A program made the translations under genes and the position numbers. 50,000 nucleotides of DNA from Chromera velia (lineage: Eukaryota > Sar > Chromeraceae), in the NCBI GenBank assembly GCA_018398765.1, contig JAHBMJ010005171.1, forward strand, positions 1 through 50,000, in the 5' to 3' direction. Below, piece after piece: positions 1-12,166 of this stretch. The notes under the pieces are model-generated. The model did no database searches, was not told the DNA's origin, and saw nothing but the letters and a program-made list of their open reading frames with translations. The number at the start of each line of letters is the position of its first letter. Positions within the stretch are counted from its first letter, which is position 1.

Positions 1-852
1 ACCAACACAGATAGTAAGGGAGAGAAGGAGGACAGGAAGAAGAGAGACTTCTCTCACTCCAGCGTCAAAGGGAGCCACGGTCTCAACCCGTTTCTCTGCG
101 CCTTTCCTCCGAGACGACTCCATGAATCACCCTGCACGCACATAATGGGGAGAGAAAAAGCTGTCACTAGATGGGGCAGACTGAGAATCGATCAAGGGAG
201 AGTGTTGGGGACGATTTTTTCGCAACTCGTGGAACCTTGCGTTGGTGCACAGCTACCAGAGACACACAAGTGCTTGATAGGATGGTGCTTGCTCGCTGAT
301 ATAGGCGAAGTTCCCCCCTTTCGACTGCAAAGCCGTTATCAGACTGTCGCCAGCAGTACGAAAAGATCTGACATCATCTGACCTGCCGGGTTGAGCGAAA
401 GCCGCAACGATCTAGTCACGCCAGCTGTTGAAGTGAGCTTCTCGGAGGGAAACCTGAAATTCTTTTTCAGATTCCCAACACAAAAAGAGTGAATCGCCGC
501 AAAAGGGAAGCGCCCAATACGCCTGACGGACGGTCTGTGGAACTTGGGCACAATGAAAGACTCGTTCTATTGAGGTAGTGTAGCCGACTTGTTGGCATGT
601 GGCTATGGGTCAGACATTGTCGGAAAAGGCTCCATCTAACACCGAGGCACGTCTGACTCACGGTCTGGGCATGTCTGAGCATGCACCAGCAATCATCATA
701 TTGCAGGCGATCAACGAAACCGAACATAACCGAACAGCAAGCCTCCTGCCATCTCCTGCCAGGCTGTGTACGGGGCGATCATGCATCAAATATTGCATCA
801 AACAGTGACGGCGCGCGGCGCGCGCGCGCACTATTAATAGCTGCGCGTGTGT
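1..852. other. Gene-poor left edge
   Basis: No coding signal could be supported here. The short open frames have no splice-consistent continuation and no recognisable protein. A GC-rich alternating GCGC tract lies near 810-835. The stretch may be upstream intergenic DNA of the reductase-like gene or the end of an unseen gene off the left edge. Confidence 0.5.
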
Positions 853-1201
853 GCGCGCCGCCGCGTGCCCATGCACCCAAACCATACCCATTGAAACCAC
901 ACGGTTTTCGATCGACTGCATGATCGATCACGATCTGACTTTCGATTCCTTCGATCGATCTGTCAGAGATGTTCTTTCCACTTCAGACTTGAACGCCGTG
1001 GGTCACAGAAGCAGTCCTTACATGCAGCAGTATTGAACTTTTTTCGACACGTGCCCAACGGCAGCATTACTTCCAATAAATTAACTGAAGAACCAACCTA
1101 TCTGCTCCAGATACAGAGTCCGCGTCTGTTGCTTCTGTCGTGTGGATCTTCACGCGGGCGACTCATCGTCGTTTCCTGAAGAACAACATTCCCAGAGCTG
1201 G
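853..1201 (+). repeat. Dispersed repeat copy 1, upstream of the reductase-like gene
   Basis: This stretch matches 12167-12514 over nearly its whole length with small substitutions and indels. Shared blocks include GATCTGACTTTCGATTCC, GAACGCCGTGGGTC, GAAGCAGTCCTTACATGCAG, ACTGAAGAACCAACCTATCT, GTCTGTTGCTTCTGTCGTGT and AACATTCCCAGAGCTGGA. It ends about 45 bases before the inferred start codon at 1246. The other copy ends about 30 bases before the inferred start of the methyltransferase gene, in the same orientation. It may be a copied promoter and 5' untranslated region, or a transposable-element fragment used as one. Confidence 0.8.
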
Positions 1202-1245
1202 AATCGATCTGTTTCCTGTAGAACAACATCCGATCTGTTCATGCA

Positions 1246-2753
1246 ATGAATCCTGTTGAAGGTGAGTTGCGTTGAAGATTCTCTTTCACTCTCTCCATTC
1301 TGTTTCCTCCCATGCACTGTCCTGCCTTTCTATGCCCCTTCGGCTCTCGAGCCTGGTATCCGCCCTGAGATGTGTGTGGGTTTATGTGAGGTCTCAAACG
1401 TGATGAGACTCAGAAACAAGTACTCGTATTGGCGTCGCGCTCAGTCTGACATAATTGCGGAGATTTAGGCAGGTATAGGCAGGTGTGAATAGGTGCGAGA
1501 CAATGAATGAGACACGGGCTCTGCCTTTAACATGCATTGAGACAGGGCCAGTATGATGGACTTGCTCAGTGTCTGACTCACCAGTGTGGATTCTGTTGAG
1601 GAAGCAGCGAGGCCAGGGAGAAGTGACGTCGGCACTGGGATGTTCGGAGTCAAATGTGCACTCTCAACTTCCTGCAGACAAGATGGACGATTCCAGGGGG
1701 TTCACCAGGAAATCCACCTCACGACTGTCTGGGGGGATTTTGGGGTTGGTTCTCTTGTTTTTCGCAAAATCTCTTTTTTCGCATGAAATTCAATCGGCCC
1801 GATCCTCCAATCGTTTGTTTCAACTGCACTGAACCCTTCTGCACCAGTACGGGCGTCTCTTTCACTCTTTTCGCTCCAACGCAGCGTTTTTCTGAGCGGC
1901 TGAGCTCCCTACTTGTCCTTGTTGGCTAAAGAATACTCTCACAGCCGTTGTTTCATCTCTGATTTTGCAGGGAGGCGCGGAGGGATCCGATTCGAAAAGA
2001 CGGTGAGTGGGTCGGAGTGGGTGGACGCGTGGGTGGGTGGGAGGGTGGATGGATGGGCACATCAGCAAGAGGATGAAAGGATGGGAAACTAACGCTTTCG
2101 GAATGGGAGAGAATGGGAAGGAGCAGAAGGATTTGGACACGTTTGTCTGTCTGTCCGTCTGTCTGTCTGTTTGCGTGTCTGTCTATCTGTTGTGTTTATG
2201 AAGAAAAGAAGGGAGAAGAAGAAACATATAGTCTGTCTCTCTCTCTCTGTGTGTGTGTGTGTGTCACACTGACAGGCAGACTGATTACTCTTTTGTATCT
2301 GGGTCGCTGCGCATTTGCTTCGAATGAGGTGGAGAAAGTAATGTGTCTGTGGGTAGTTATCGAATGAAGATTTAAAGGAGACAATGAAAAATGAGAGGAG
2401 GGGAGGAATTGATCAGTGAAAGGACGAACCAATGTGTATCTGCAGCTTCTCTCGAGGCAGCCCTGGCCGTCTCTCGCGAGGAGGTCTCGGAGAGTGCGGA
2501 CAGTCAGGAGGCGGTGGCGTTGAGATTGGAGACCACCAAGAGAGACTGTGGTCAGTTGGGCTGATGAATGGGTTGATGGATGCGTCTGTCTGTCTGTCTG
2601 TCCGTCCGTCCGAAAGAAAGGAAACGAAAAAGCAAAATAAAGAAAAGACGATATAGTCTGTCTGCGAGTTGGCTTGATTTTCTTTTGTCTTTGTTGTTTT
2701 CTTTCTTTTTGTCTGTTGTGTTCATGAAGAAGAGGAGGGAAAGCAACCATACA

Positions 2754-2784
<31 letters not shown>

Positions 2785-2927
2785 CGCAAGAAAGGAAACG
2801 AAAAAGCAAAATAAAGAAAAGACGATATAGTCTGTCTGCGAGTTGGCTTGATTTTCTTTTGTCTTTGTTGTTTTCTTTCTTTTTGTCTGTTGTGTTCATG
2901 AAGAAGAGGAGGGAAAGCAACCATACA

Positions 2928-2958
<31 letters not shown>

Positions 2959-4299
2959 ATGTTGCTTTCTTTCTTTCTATCTATTGTGTTCATGAAGAAA
3001 AGAAGGGAGAAGAAGAAACATATAGTCTGTCTGTCTGTTCATGAAGAAAAGAAGGGAGAAGAAGAAGAAATATGTAGTCTGTCTGTCTTATTGTCTTTTT
3101 TTCTCTCTCCTGTCTTGAGTGGAAGCAGCAGAGGATTAACGTGTGAACCCAGTGATCACGTGAAAGTCTGGCAGGTGGAGGTGGAGAGGCAAGGGGCGCT
3201 TAACTCTCACCTTTCGGGCCCCCTTCCCACGCTGTTTGATTGTTGATTCTGTTCTTTTGTCTTTGTGCTTTCTTTCTTTTTGTCTGTTAATTGTGTTCAT
3301 GAAGAAAAGAAAGGAGAAGACGAAACATATGGTCTGTTTGTCTGTCTGTCTGTCTAAGGGAGAAGAAGAAACATATAGTCTGTCTGTCGTTATCCGCTTT
3401 CGTCCGCTTTTTGCATTTCATGTAGGTCCACCGGTTCAAGGGTTTGAGACCGTCACGCCCACAGTCCAGATCGAAGTTGGCTAGATAACAATTAAGTACA
3501 GCCTGTATGTCAAAGTCTTTCTTCGTTCGAATCACAATGCCATGCAGTTGATTCGTTCACACCAAGTAGAAGATCAAACGGAGACGCAGCCCTGGAGACT
3601 CAGTTCGATTCGCACACGGAACCCCCCCCAAAGCAGCGCGTAAGTCTTGCTTCTGCGCGTGTATGAGGTTAATCACATGCACAGGAATATGAATGCACAC
3701 AGTTCTGCGCAAAACAATAGGTATGCAGGTACGTACGCACGCACACCTGTTCACTACAGGCTCGCAATCCCCCCCAACCACACACACATACACACAGACA
3801 CAACAGACACAGAGGCTCTAAGGGAGAAAGAGACTCTTTGAGTATTTTTCCATGGTGCCTTCCTGCTTTCCTGCCTGACAGTGTCTTCCTCTCTTACTGC
3901 CACCATTCCTCCCCTCCTTAACGCCTTCACCCCGGCCTCCTGTCGCTCTGAATTCCCTCTTCTCACCCTCCCATTGTCTGCATGGCTCCTGCAGTTGATT
4001 GCATGTCTTCCTGTAAGTAGAAAAGTGACTGACCCACTGACTTGTACTTCAAATAATCCGATCGCCTTTCTTCTCGGATTTATGCTTGCAGGCTCCAGAG
4101 GTCAAGACGAACGACAGCAGTGGGCAGTCGGTCAGCCTCTCGATCTCGTCCAGCTTCTTTCTCTCTCTCTTTTTCTTTTCGCCATTCTCTGTGAGCACTT
4201 CCCCTTGCTTTCTTTCTCTCTGTCTCTCTCTCGCTGACGTGCTGTGCTCTCCGTGTGTGCGTTTGTAAATTAGCTCTCTCTCTCTCTCTCTTTCTTTCT

Positions 4300-4348
<49 letters not shown>

Positions 4349-6408
4349 TGTGTAGGTGTTCCAGACAGTGTCTAACTTCCAGTGCCTCCTGACAAGGGAG
4401 GAGGACGCGGAAAGAGAAAGGATCGTCAACTGCCTGATCGCCACAGAACTGGAACTTCAGGAGATGATCAAGAAGTGCCGAGAGAGCGAGGTGTGTTGCG
4501 AAGTGCTCCCCGCCTGACACAGTGACTTCTTTGACCGCCTCCATCCTTTTTTTCTCTTTTCTTCCTGGTATCCGTGCTGACTGTGACCTAGCGTCCCTGC
4601 TCCCCTGCCCTCTTCGCTCCCTGTATCCCTCCCTGCCTGTGTTTTCGTTCTGTCTGCTTTGTTTCGCTTGTTCTGCATGCGGGTATATCATGTCCTCTGT
4701 TCCGATTTCTTGCAAAGTCACTTCAACCCTGGCCGGCTGCTTAAGTTTGTCCTGATGTTGACCGTCGACAGGATTTTTTCTATCGATGAATAAGCTCGTT
4801 CGAGGTGACCGTCCGGAGGATGCCGTGCACAGCGATCGCTGAATTAATTCCAGCTGCATGAGTTCCTTCGCATCTTTGTTCCATCACCCATCTTTCCTTT
4901 TTCCTCAACCCCTGCAGATCCGCAATCTGTTTCCGCCCCCGCCCCCTGAATCTCGCGTGACCAGAACGATGGAGAAAATGATTGAGCAGCGAAAATGCGA
5001 AGCAGCAGAACTGGAACAGAGGGTGAGAGTGCCTCTTGTGGGTCAGAGTGACTCTTGTCGCGATCTGGTTGAGGTGCACGTCCTCGCTTCTCTGCCTCTG
5101 ATGAACTTTGATGACGAGCTCTGCCAGTGGTACTCAGGAGACCCTGGTGAGCAAATGCACAGGGAAATCTTTTTGGGGATCTTTGTATGCCTCCTTCGGA
5201 AGTCAGAAGTCTCATACGTGCCCTTTTGTTGTGATACACCGAAATGAGCGGAACAGATTTGTCGGAGATCGACACTCAAAACCGCTTTGGATGTATTTGA
5301 ATGTATGAGAATCTCTGATTCGATCCGTTCTCTCTTATGATTTTCTTCTGGTACACTGCCCTTCGGTAAGCTAGTCGGTAAGCTGTGCATACTTCAATAA
5401 CCAGGTTCCATCCGGATTTTCTCTACAAGATTCTACAAGCATCTGCCGTGACGATTCTGTTTTGTGGGAAATGGTTTAAATGATCATAGATTTTCTGATC
5501 AAACAAATGTCTTGACTGTTCCTCTACCGTGCATGACAAGAAATTTAATTCACCGTCTTGTTTTATATCTCTTCCCTTCTATCACTGCAGGGCCCCCTAA
5601 AAGCGCCATCACAGGAACGGCGACGCGCATCGGGTCCGGAGTACAAGGAATCCGGGTGGGAGACGAGGTGTGGGGTATCGCAGGGGGGGGACTGAAAAGG
5701 CGGACGGTGACCACTCAGCAGCTGATTGCCCGAAAGCCTCGAGGTCTGTCTTCCGAGCAAGCGTCCGTGCTAGCCGTGAACGCCTCGACTGTCGAGTACG
5801 CACTGCGCGATTTGGGACACGTGAAAGAGGGTCAGCATGTCCTGATTCATGAAGCAGCAGGGGAGCTGGGATTCGTAGCAATTCAGGTCTGCCTGAGAGC
5901 TGGGGCCACTGTGTATGCGACCGTGGGCTGTTTCTCCGAATTCCAAAGTCTTCACAACTTCAACCTGCCCCTCATTTCGAACAGCCGCAGTCACGAGCAG
6001 TTCGAGTTAGAGCTAGACCTTGAACTTGATGGGAAACTGCTCGACGTCGTGTTCTCTCCCAAGTCCCTGACTGATGAGTACATCGACACCTCTCTGCGGT
6101 TCCTTCGACCTGAAGGAAAATTCCTTCAGATCGGCAGGGGCAACAGTGAGAAAAGGGAGAGAGTGCAGCAAGTAGCGGTGGATCAGATAGTCAAGCAACA
6201 ACCGGAATGGTTCCCCCAGATGCTTCCACGTATTGCGTCTCTGGTTGATGAAGGACATTTGTCTCCGCTCCCACTCCTGTCAAAGAGCTTCGAGCTGCTC
6301 TCGCGGGATGACCAGAAGCACAGTGTCGCAGCAATCTACTACCTTAGGAGCGCTCCGCAAGTCGGCTCGGTGATTGTCTCCTTCGGGGCCGAGGGGGGGG
6401 GGCGCTGA
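1246..6408 (+). CDS. Enoylreductase-like (MDR superfamily) protein with N-terminal charged helices
   Basis: Exons supported by phase are 1971-2002, 2446-2550, 3134-3174, 4092-4130, 4356-4490, 4918-5146 and 5591-6408. A first exon 1246-1261 (MNPVE) and a second 1585-1726 are tentative but also fit phase. The last two exons form a quinone-oxidoreductase or polyketide-synthase-type enoylreductase fold. It shows VEVHVLA, a GTATRIGSGV turn, VGDEVWGI, an AVNASTVEYAL helix, then a diverged NADPH-binding motif HEAAGELGFVAIQ and YIDTSLRFLRPEGKFLQIG. The family reduces enoyl thioesters with NADPH. Here the domain stands alone, without ketosynthase, acyltransferase or carrier domains, and several cofactor-loop residues differ, so activity is uncertain. 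Upstream exons encode Glu/Lys/Arg-rich helical sequence and a PPPPP stretch. The N-terminus is the weakest part of the model. Confidence 0.7.
2145..3385. repeat. TCTG minisatellite family in introns
   Basis: Runs of TCTG alternate with a degenerate block containing TTGTGTTCATGAAGAA and GGGAGAAGAAGAAACATA. The block recurs near 2190, 2710, 2885, 2980, 3035, 3290 and 3355. Two complete 174-base units, about 2617-2790 and 2791-2964, are nearly identical tandem copies. The array spans introns around the exons 2446-2550 and 3134-3174 of the reductase-like gene. Long open frames across it are repeat artefacts. Confidence 0.85.
4273..4355 (+). repeat. (TC)n(TG)n tract abutting a 3' splice site
   Basis: A CT-rich run passes into an uninterrupted TG run that ends in the TAG acceptor of the exon starting at 4356. 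The tract appears to replace a normal polypyrimidine tract. Confidence 0.85.
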
Positions 6409-8496
6409 GCAGCCCGGCTCTTTTGTAAATAGTTTTTGTCTTTGTTGGTTCACCATGCAGCCCTTTCCAACAGAATATTTACTGAACATTCAATTTGAAA
6501 CAGGAAAGTGAGGTGATGGTGGGAAAGGAGGCGTAGGAGGAGGTTACTCTTGCCAATGGGTCTGGTCTGGTCTGCTCGGCACTGCCAGATCTCGGCCGCT
6601 TAGGAGTGGCTCCTACCGTGCCCTCCCGATTAGACCTGGAGTGGCGCTGCATGTCCTTTGCGGTAGAGGAGGGCGGGAAGGAGGATTGTTTGCTGCACGT
6701 GTGTTTTGTTTCTTGTCGTCAGACTCTTGCCTCAGAGTCTGCCGATCACAAGGGGGGACGGGAGGGTAAAGAGACAGGTTATGCCCTTTTCTGAGTGACA
6801 ATCGCTCCATGGTGCCTTGCGTTCGAGCTGTAAACGAGCGCTTCTCTGGAGGTGTTCCCCTAGCTCACCCTAGCTTTTGAATGCTATGCTCTATAGGCCT
6901 AGGTATGAGCGAGATGTTTTTGCATGAACATGGACTGCCCCTAGGACTGCCCTTCGCCATTGGTCTACGATAGCTGGCGGGCTTAGTCAACCTTTCATCT
7001 CATTCTAGATCTCATTTCATCAATGACTCACCAAACTGTAACCTAGCAACATGTATTGATTGTTTGTACACAAAGGTGTTTAATCACGGAATATATTTGT
7101 TCACTACTAGATACATGTCTACGTTCACTAGTTACTCATTAAAAGTAATACATTCAGGAATATAGGATAGGATAGGATAGGAATATATTCCAAAACGATC
7201 TAAATAATGGGGGGTCTGGGGGGTGGAGCCAAAGATTGGTCGCCTATGCATATATATCGCGTATGCGTCCTGCACTCAGTACACTGGACGTGCACAAGCC
7301 TCTCGGCTACTCCCAAAACATTTGTTTTTATACTAATCATAGTAACGTTTAAAAAAAAAAACATCATTAGAATGACTAAAGGTATAGTTGAGATAAAGGG
7401 TGTTAGTCGTTCTGTCTGTGCACACGCAGGAAACTTTGAAGCCAAGCCGCGGGGCGGGCCGGGGGTAAGCCATCGGGCACACCTTGAGCCGTAGGTGATC
7501 TCGATTAACCGCCGCACATGCAACGCCGTGCATTCGATTCAGCTCCGTCGGAATTATTTGACTTCATTGATTACTTCACGCAAAACTTGTTGGACTCTGC
7601 GTATGCTCCAGATTCAGAGACTTCCCATAAAGAGCTCTGAAGGAAAGAGGCCGCCACACTCACTACTTTAATCCATTTCTGGTATTAAAAACTAGTAAGA
7701 ATCGGACTTTGGCTAATTAATCACTTTAGTCAATCACATTCAATCACTTCATGGGATAATTAAATATATATTCCAATCATAAGTGACTAAACACTTTTAT
7801 TTTTACATTTTTAATTTTTAACCAAAATTCACTATAAGATTCGTACTCTAAAGTTCTAAACAAATTTTAAAAAAGAAAGTTTGTCTAAGTTTTACATACT
7901 TCTAAACTTATCAGTCTGAATTGTGAATATAATTGTGCATGAGTCAAATCAATCATTGCCAGTGTAATTGAATCATTAAATTGATATTTAGTCGAGGCTC
8001 GTCATCCACTCACCCGCATCCAATAGGAGTTATTTTCAAAAAAAAAAGTTATTTTCACTTTTTTTTTCTGATGTCAATTAAACTAAAAAGTATGTTTTTA
8101 AAGTATTTTTCATATGTTGTACAAATCAACAACGTTGTACTGTTGTTTAAGTGTTGTAAGACTATTAATTGCTTCTTTGTTATAGCCTAGGTTTAATAAT
8201 ATAAGCATAACATAACATTAATGTTCCGGCCCTACACTTCCGCGTTTTGCCCACGGTCCGGCTTAATACCAGTGATAAGTAAATGTTATTACACTGTTAT
8301 ACAGCTGTTGTTTTAATGTTGCAAGGTGCTGCATATAATTCTATTAATATATAATTGTTACGTCTTAATCGAAGTCATATGTGAAGTCATCTTCGAAAAA
8401 CAATTAAAAACAAAAAAATGCCCTGTTTTTGTTTTTTTTTGTTTGTTTGAAAATAGTAACCCCTAGCCCGCAGCTCATTGCCCGAAATCTACAAAT
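6409..8496. other. Intergenic gap between convergent genes
   Basis: This gap lies between the 3' ends of the reductase-like gene (plus) and zinc-finger gene A (minus), so it should hold both 3' untranslated regions. I see no gene. Positions 7650-8460 form an AT-rich island with A and T runs. A short ATAGG-type tandem repeat lies near 7163-7181. Confidence 0.7.
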
Positions 8497-9083
8497 TTAA
8501 AAGCGGAGAAGTCTGCGCGTGTGCCGCCCCCACTCCTCCAACGCGTCCCCGGGTCGCCCGTCTCCCGCGAAGACAACCCAACGGAGCGCATTGCCACGAC
8601 CGCCCGCCTGAAAAGAAGGCCAGCGACGCCAAGCAGCCGACTCGAGCAGATCGTTCCCCACCCCCGACCCTTCCCCTCCACCGACCGCTCCCCCAGGGTC
8701 AGCAACGACAAACACAATATCGTCTACCTCCATCCCCCCCTGAACTGCCGCACCGACCGGCTCGTACTCACACTCTTCGCACGCACGGGCGGCAGCCTCA
8801 CCCAGGGCGCCCCCCGACACTTTTTTCAGCCCGATCTTCCCCCCCTCGCTCTTGGCCCCACTCCCGGGTGGGGGATGCAAAAAGTCCGTCTCCACCCAGG
8901 CCCAGCCCCGTCTCTTGACCTCATGGAGGTACATCACGCCACTCTCCAACTCCTCTGCAGAGTCAAAACCCTCCACGTGCAGCCTGCGGCCCTCTGCAGG
9001 GTCGGGGTGCAGAAAGAACCTGCAGACGCACATACACACACACAGACACACACGCACACACTCACACATACACATACACACTC

Positions 9084-9126
<43 letters not shown>

Positions 9127-11900
9127 ACACACGCACGCACGCACGCACACGCACACGAGAGAGAGAGAGAGAGAGAGAGAGGGGTCCATGCACACACTGG
9201 GACTTCAATGATTCATGTACACACTCACTCACACACAGAAATAACAGTCTTGTTCCTCTCCCTCTCCCTGCCCCTCCCCCTCTCTCAGAGGATCGAAGTG
9301 CAGGAAGAACATACAGATGGAGAGATAAGGACCCAGACAGAGATCAAAGTCGGAAGACCAAACTCCAGGGACATGCATGGACAAAACAAACGCAGCATCT
9401 AGATAGATAGACAAAAGGGGATCACAGAAAGAGAGGGCCTGTAGACCGAGACACTGATCTTGCATATGTTCATCCGGAAAACGAGTTTCCTCACAACACA
9501 GCCCATTTGACACGCGAAATCATGGAAGTCATTCTACGTGCGCCTGACTGGTACCAAACTGTCCTGACCTACCGTCTCTCGGGATGATCAGTTCCCTCAC
9601 ACACGCATGAGAACGCCTTGATGGATCTCCGTACAGCTAGATGCACAAACTGACCTGCCGTCTCTGGGGATGATAAGTTCCCTCCCGTCCCCCGCCCCCC
9701 CCGAGATCTCCTCCCGAAGAAAAGCCTCCAGGTCATCCAGGGCTGAAGGGTCACGGCCTGTCAGGAGTCCCCACGCGTGGCCGTCAACAACCAGAGGGGT
9801 CACACGGAGAGCGGAACGACTCACAGACAAATCACTCCCCCTACCCACCCGACGCTGTGCCTGGCGCCGCCACTGGGGACGCGGCCGCTCTTCCCCCTGC
9901 TTCTCAGGTAAAATCGCCGTTCTCTCCTGCTCCCCCCCCACCCCGCCTTCTTGGCCATTTTCAAGCTCTGTCTTCATCATCTCCCCCACCCCCCACGCCT
10001 GATGCTCCCCCCCCACCGAAACCAAATCCCCCCACCCAGAAGACAAATCCATCCCCCCCTTCTTTGACACAAACACAGGCGCAGAGGCCCTCAGGGGAGA
10101 GGAAGGACGAGTAGCTGCCGTACTCGGGTCGGGATTCGGACCCCAGGCGGCAGAGAGACGGGCAGAGAGGGAGTCGGAAGGGTCGTCTCTGACCCTGCTG
10201 TCTCTCTGAGGAGACTCTCTCTCTGCCTGCTGCTGTGTCACATTCCCCCTGTTCTTCCCTTCCCCGCCCGACCACACAGAGGTCTCCTTCTCGGGTGTGC
10301 GACTCTGCCACACCATTTCCATCCCCATACCCCCATGCAGGCTGCCGCCGTCAGGCACGGCGTCCTCCTCGTCCAACAGGACGACACCAGCGAGGGCGGC
10401 AGCGGTAGCAGAGGGTGAATTCAGATGCGCAGCCTCTTTCTCTTTCTCCTCAACACGCGATGGCAAGCCTCGAGGCTCGCCTTCTGTCTGGCAGGCCTCG
10501 TGCAAAAGTCCGCACTGGTCCTTCAGAGAACACGCAGAGCCCTCGGGACACAAGGCAATCACCCTCTCTGCCCTCCGACCCTCCAACTTTTCCCCTATTG
10601 CTGCTACCTTCCCGATGGTCCTACTCAGTTTGTTGCTCGCAACCGTGTCCCCTGAAGGAAGGCTGAAGACAACATGGAGGGATCTGCACTTGGGGTCACA
10701 ACACTCAGTCACGTTCGAACAGGGGGAACGACGTTGCTCTGGATGGGCACGGTTGCAGAAAAAATCCCTGCAGCCCTTCCCAAAGGGACACCACGGTTGT
10801 TGAGCCCACTCGCCCCCGTCCGCAGGCCCCCAATTACCCCCATCCCCAACCCCCCCGTCTGACTTCTTTGCAAAATGGAGGTTTCTGCACTTCTCGTTGA
10901 AAACACAATCCGCGCCCTTCGGACACATGACTGGGACGTCCGATTCTGTCACCACTCCCCTCATCTTTGCCTTCAAGGCAGACATCTTACCGACGGTCTT
11001 GCGGAGCTTGTTGCTTACCACAGTGCCCCCATCAGCTAGGTCGATGATCGCGTGCAAGTACTTGCACAGCGGGTCACAACACTCAACCAGGTGGTCGCAC
11101 GGGGTGGGGCGTCCCAACGGGTGACTCTTGACGCACGCATAATCCCGGCAATGTTTCTTGAACGCACAAATCCCGCCACCCCCCTCACGTAAATCCCACT
11201 GACTGTCACGTTCATGTGCACGCTGACGCGCTGCAGATGCGGCCCTCGAAGCGGGACCGGTGGGTGAGGATCCCATCAAGAGATCGGGACACGTTCGCAT
11301 CAAGGGAAGGTTCCACGAGACTTTCTTCGAGGCGAGGTCGATCTGCGCAAGCCCTCCAAACTGCCAGTCACGAAAAACGACATAGGGATTGGACCTCGTC
11401 AGGCCATCCCGCTTCTCTGTGATGTCTGCCCAAAGCGCATCCTTGGATGCAGGAAGTCTGCCTCTCTCCTTCCACTGAGGCAGGAGGCGGCGGAGAACTT
11501 CCCATGAGCTGGCCTTCTCTTCGTCTTCTACAAGGGCGCGGAGACGGCTCTCCTCAGACTTGGAAGCCCGTGCAGACTTCTCTCCATCCTCTGCCCCTTT
11601 GCCCTCACTTCTCTTCCAGTTTCCATTCGTGTCTGCAAAGTCTCCTTTGACCTCTCTGTTTGTTCCCGAAATGGAAATCGGCACAGGGGCATCAAGGAAA
11701 ATGGTTTTGAGCCCTCCCGTCCCTTCCATGTGGAAGTACTCGCCATATTGCTCAAAAAACTCGGTGTGCCTCATGCCTGCGACGGGAGGTTTACCCAGGT
11801 TCGTCCCGATGATGGATAGCCGCACCTGACCCCCATTATCAAGCAGGATGCGCTCTGTGTCCTTGAGGTACTGGCGTACCTCTCTTCTCTCACCCGTCAT
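8497..11900 (-). CDS. CCCH zinc-finger protein A
   Basis: There are two exons, 9655-11900 and 8497-9019. Donor GTCAGT at 9654 and acceptor CTGCAG before 9019 join in phase 2, giving 922 residues. The start ATG at 11898-11900 aligns with paralogue B. The first 70 residues resemble a small helix-turn-helix or LOTUS-like fold (VRLSIIGTNLGKPP, then a FFEQYGEYF helix), by inspection only. A second helical domain follows near residues 130-215. There are six CCCH fingers of spacing C-x5-C-x4/5-C-x3-H, the Nab2/ZC3H14 class that binds adenosine-rich RNA. They form two tandem copies of a three-finger module. The middle is low-complexity. The C-terminal domain is unrecognised and spans the intron. Likely role: RNA binding, inferred. 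Confidence 0.85.
9029..9181 (-). repeat. (CA)n/(GA)n microsatellite in the gene A intron
   Basis: Read on the minus strand this is a long (TC)n then (TG)n tract that leads into the acceptor of the second exon of gene A at 9019. The matching intron of paralogue B also has a TG run before its acceptor. Confidence 0.9.
9564..9598 (-). repeat. Duplicate of an exon end and splice donor inside the gene A intron
   Basis: This 35-base stretch repeats 9650-9684, the end of exon 1 of gene A with its donor, with three differences that I can count. It lies in the intron and has its own potential donor AG|GTCAG. An in-frame stop precedes it, so use of this second donor would give a truncated protein. Confidence 0.75.
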
Positions 11901-12166
11901 CCCAAGACTTCACAGGAGACGGGAAGTCAAATGAAAACAGTTTAGACGTTCCCGGTCGTGCATCACAAATCTCACGACTCGAAGATGTCTATATACTATC
12001 TGTGTCGAATGCTGTCGCCTTAATATGCACTTCACCTATGTATTGAGCGTGCAGATAGCACAGCTTCATGGCTTCTGAGCCGGCCTCCTGTTATAGCTAC
12101 ATAGTATGACTGCCTCGAATGCATGTGAATGGCGGCGCGCTCGTTGGCGATCGTTCAAAGACAACT
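11901..12166. promoter_or_regulatory. Divergent intergenic promoter region
   Basis: The stretch separates the start of gene A (minus) from repeat copy 2 and the methyltransferase gene (plus). No open frame is supported, and I could not identify a core promoter element. Calling it a promoter rests on the divergent gene arrangement only. Confidence 0.4.

Noticed and set aside
2196-3044. Open frames of 120-265 codons on both strands
   Set aside because: They follow the TCTG minisatellite and repeat the same peptide blocks. The true short exons in this region are in other frames.
8521-9402. Plus-strand frame of 293 codons
   Set aside because: It is antisense to exon 2 of gene A and then runs through the CA microsatellite.
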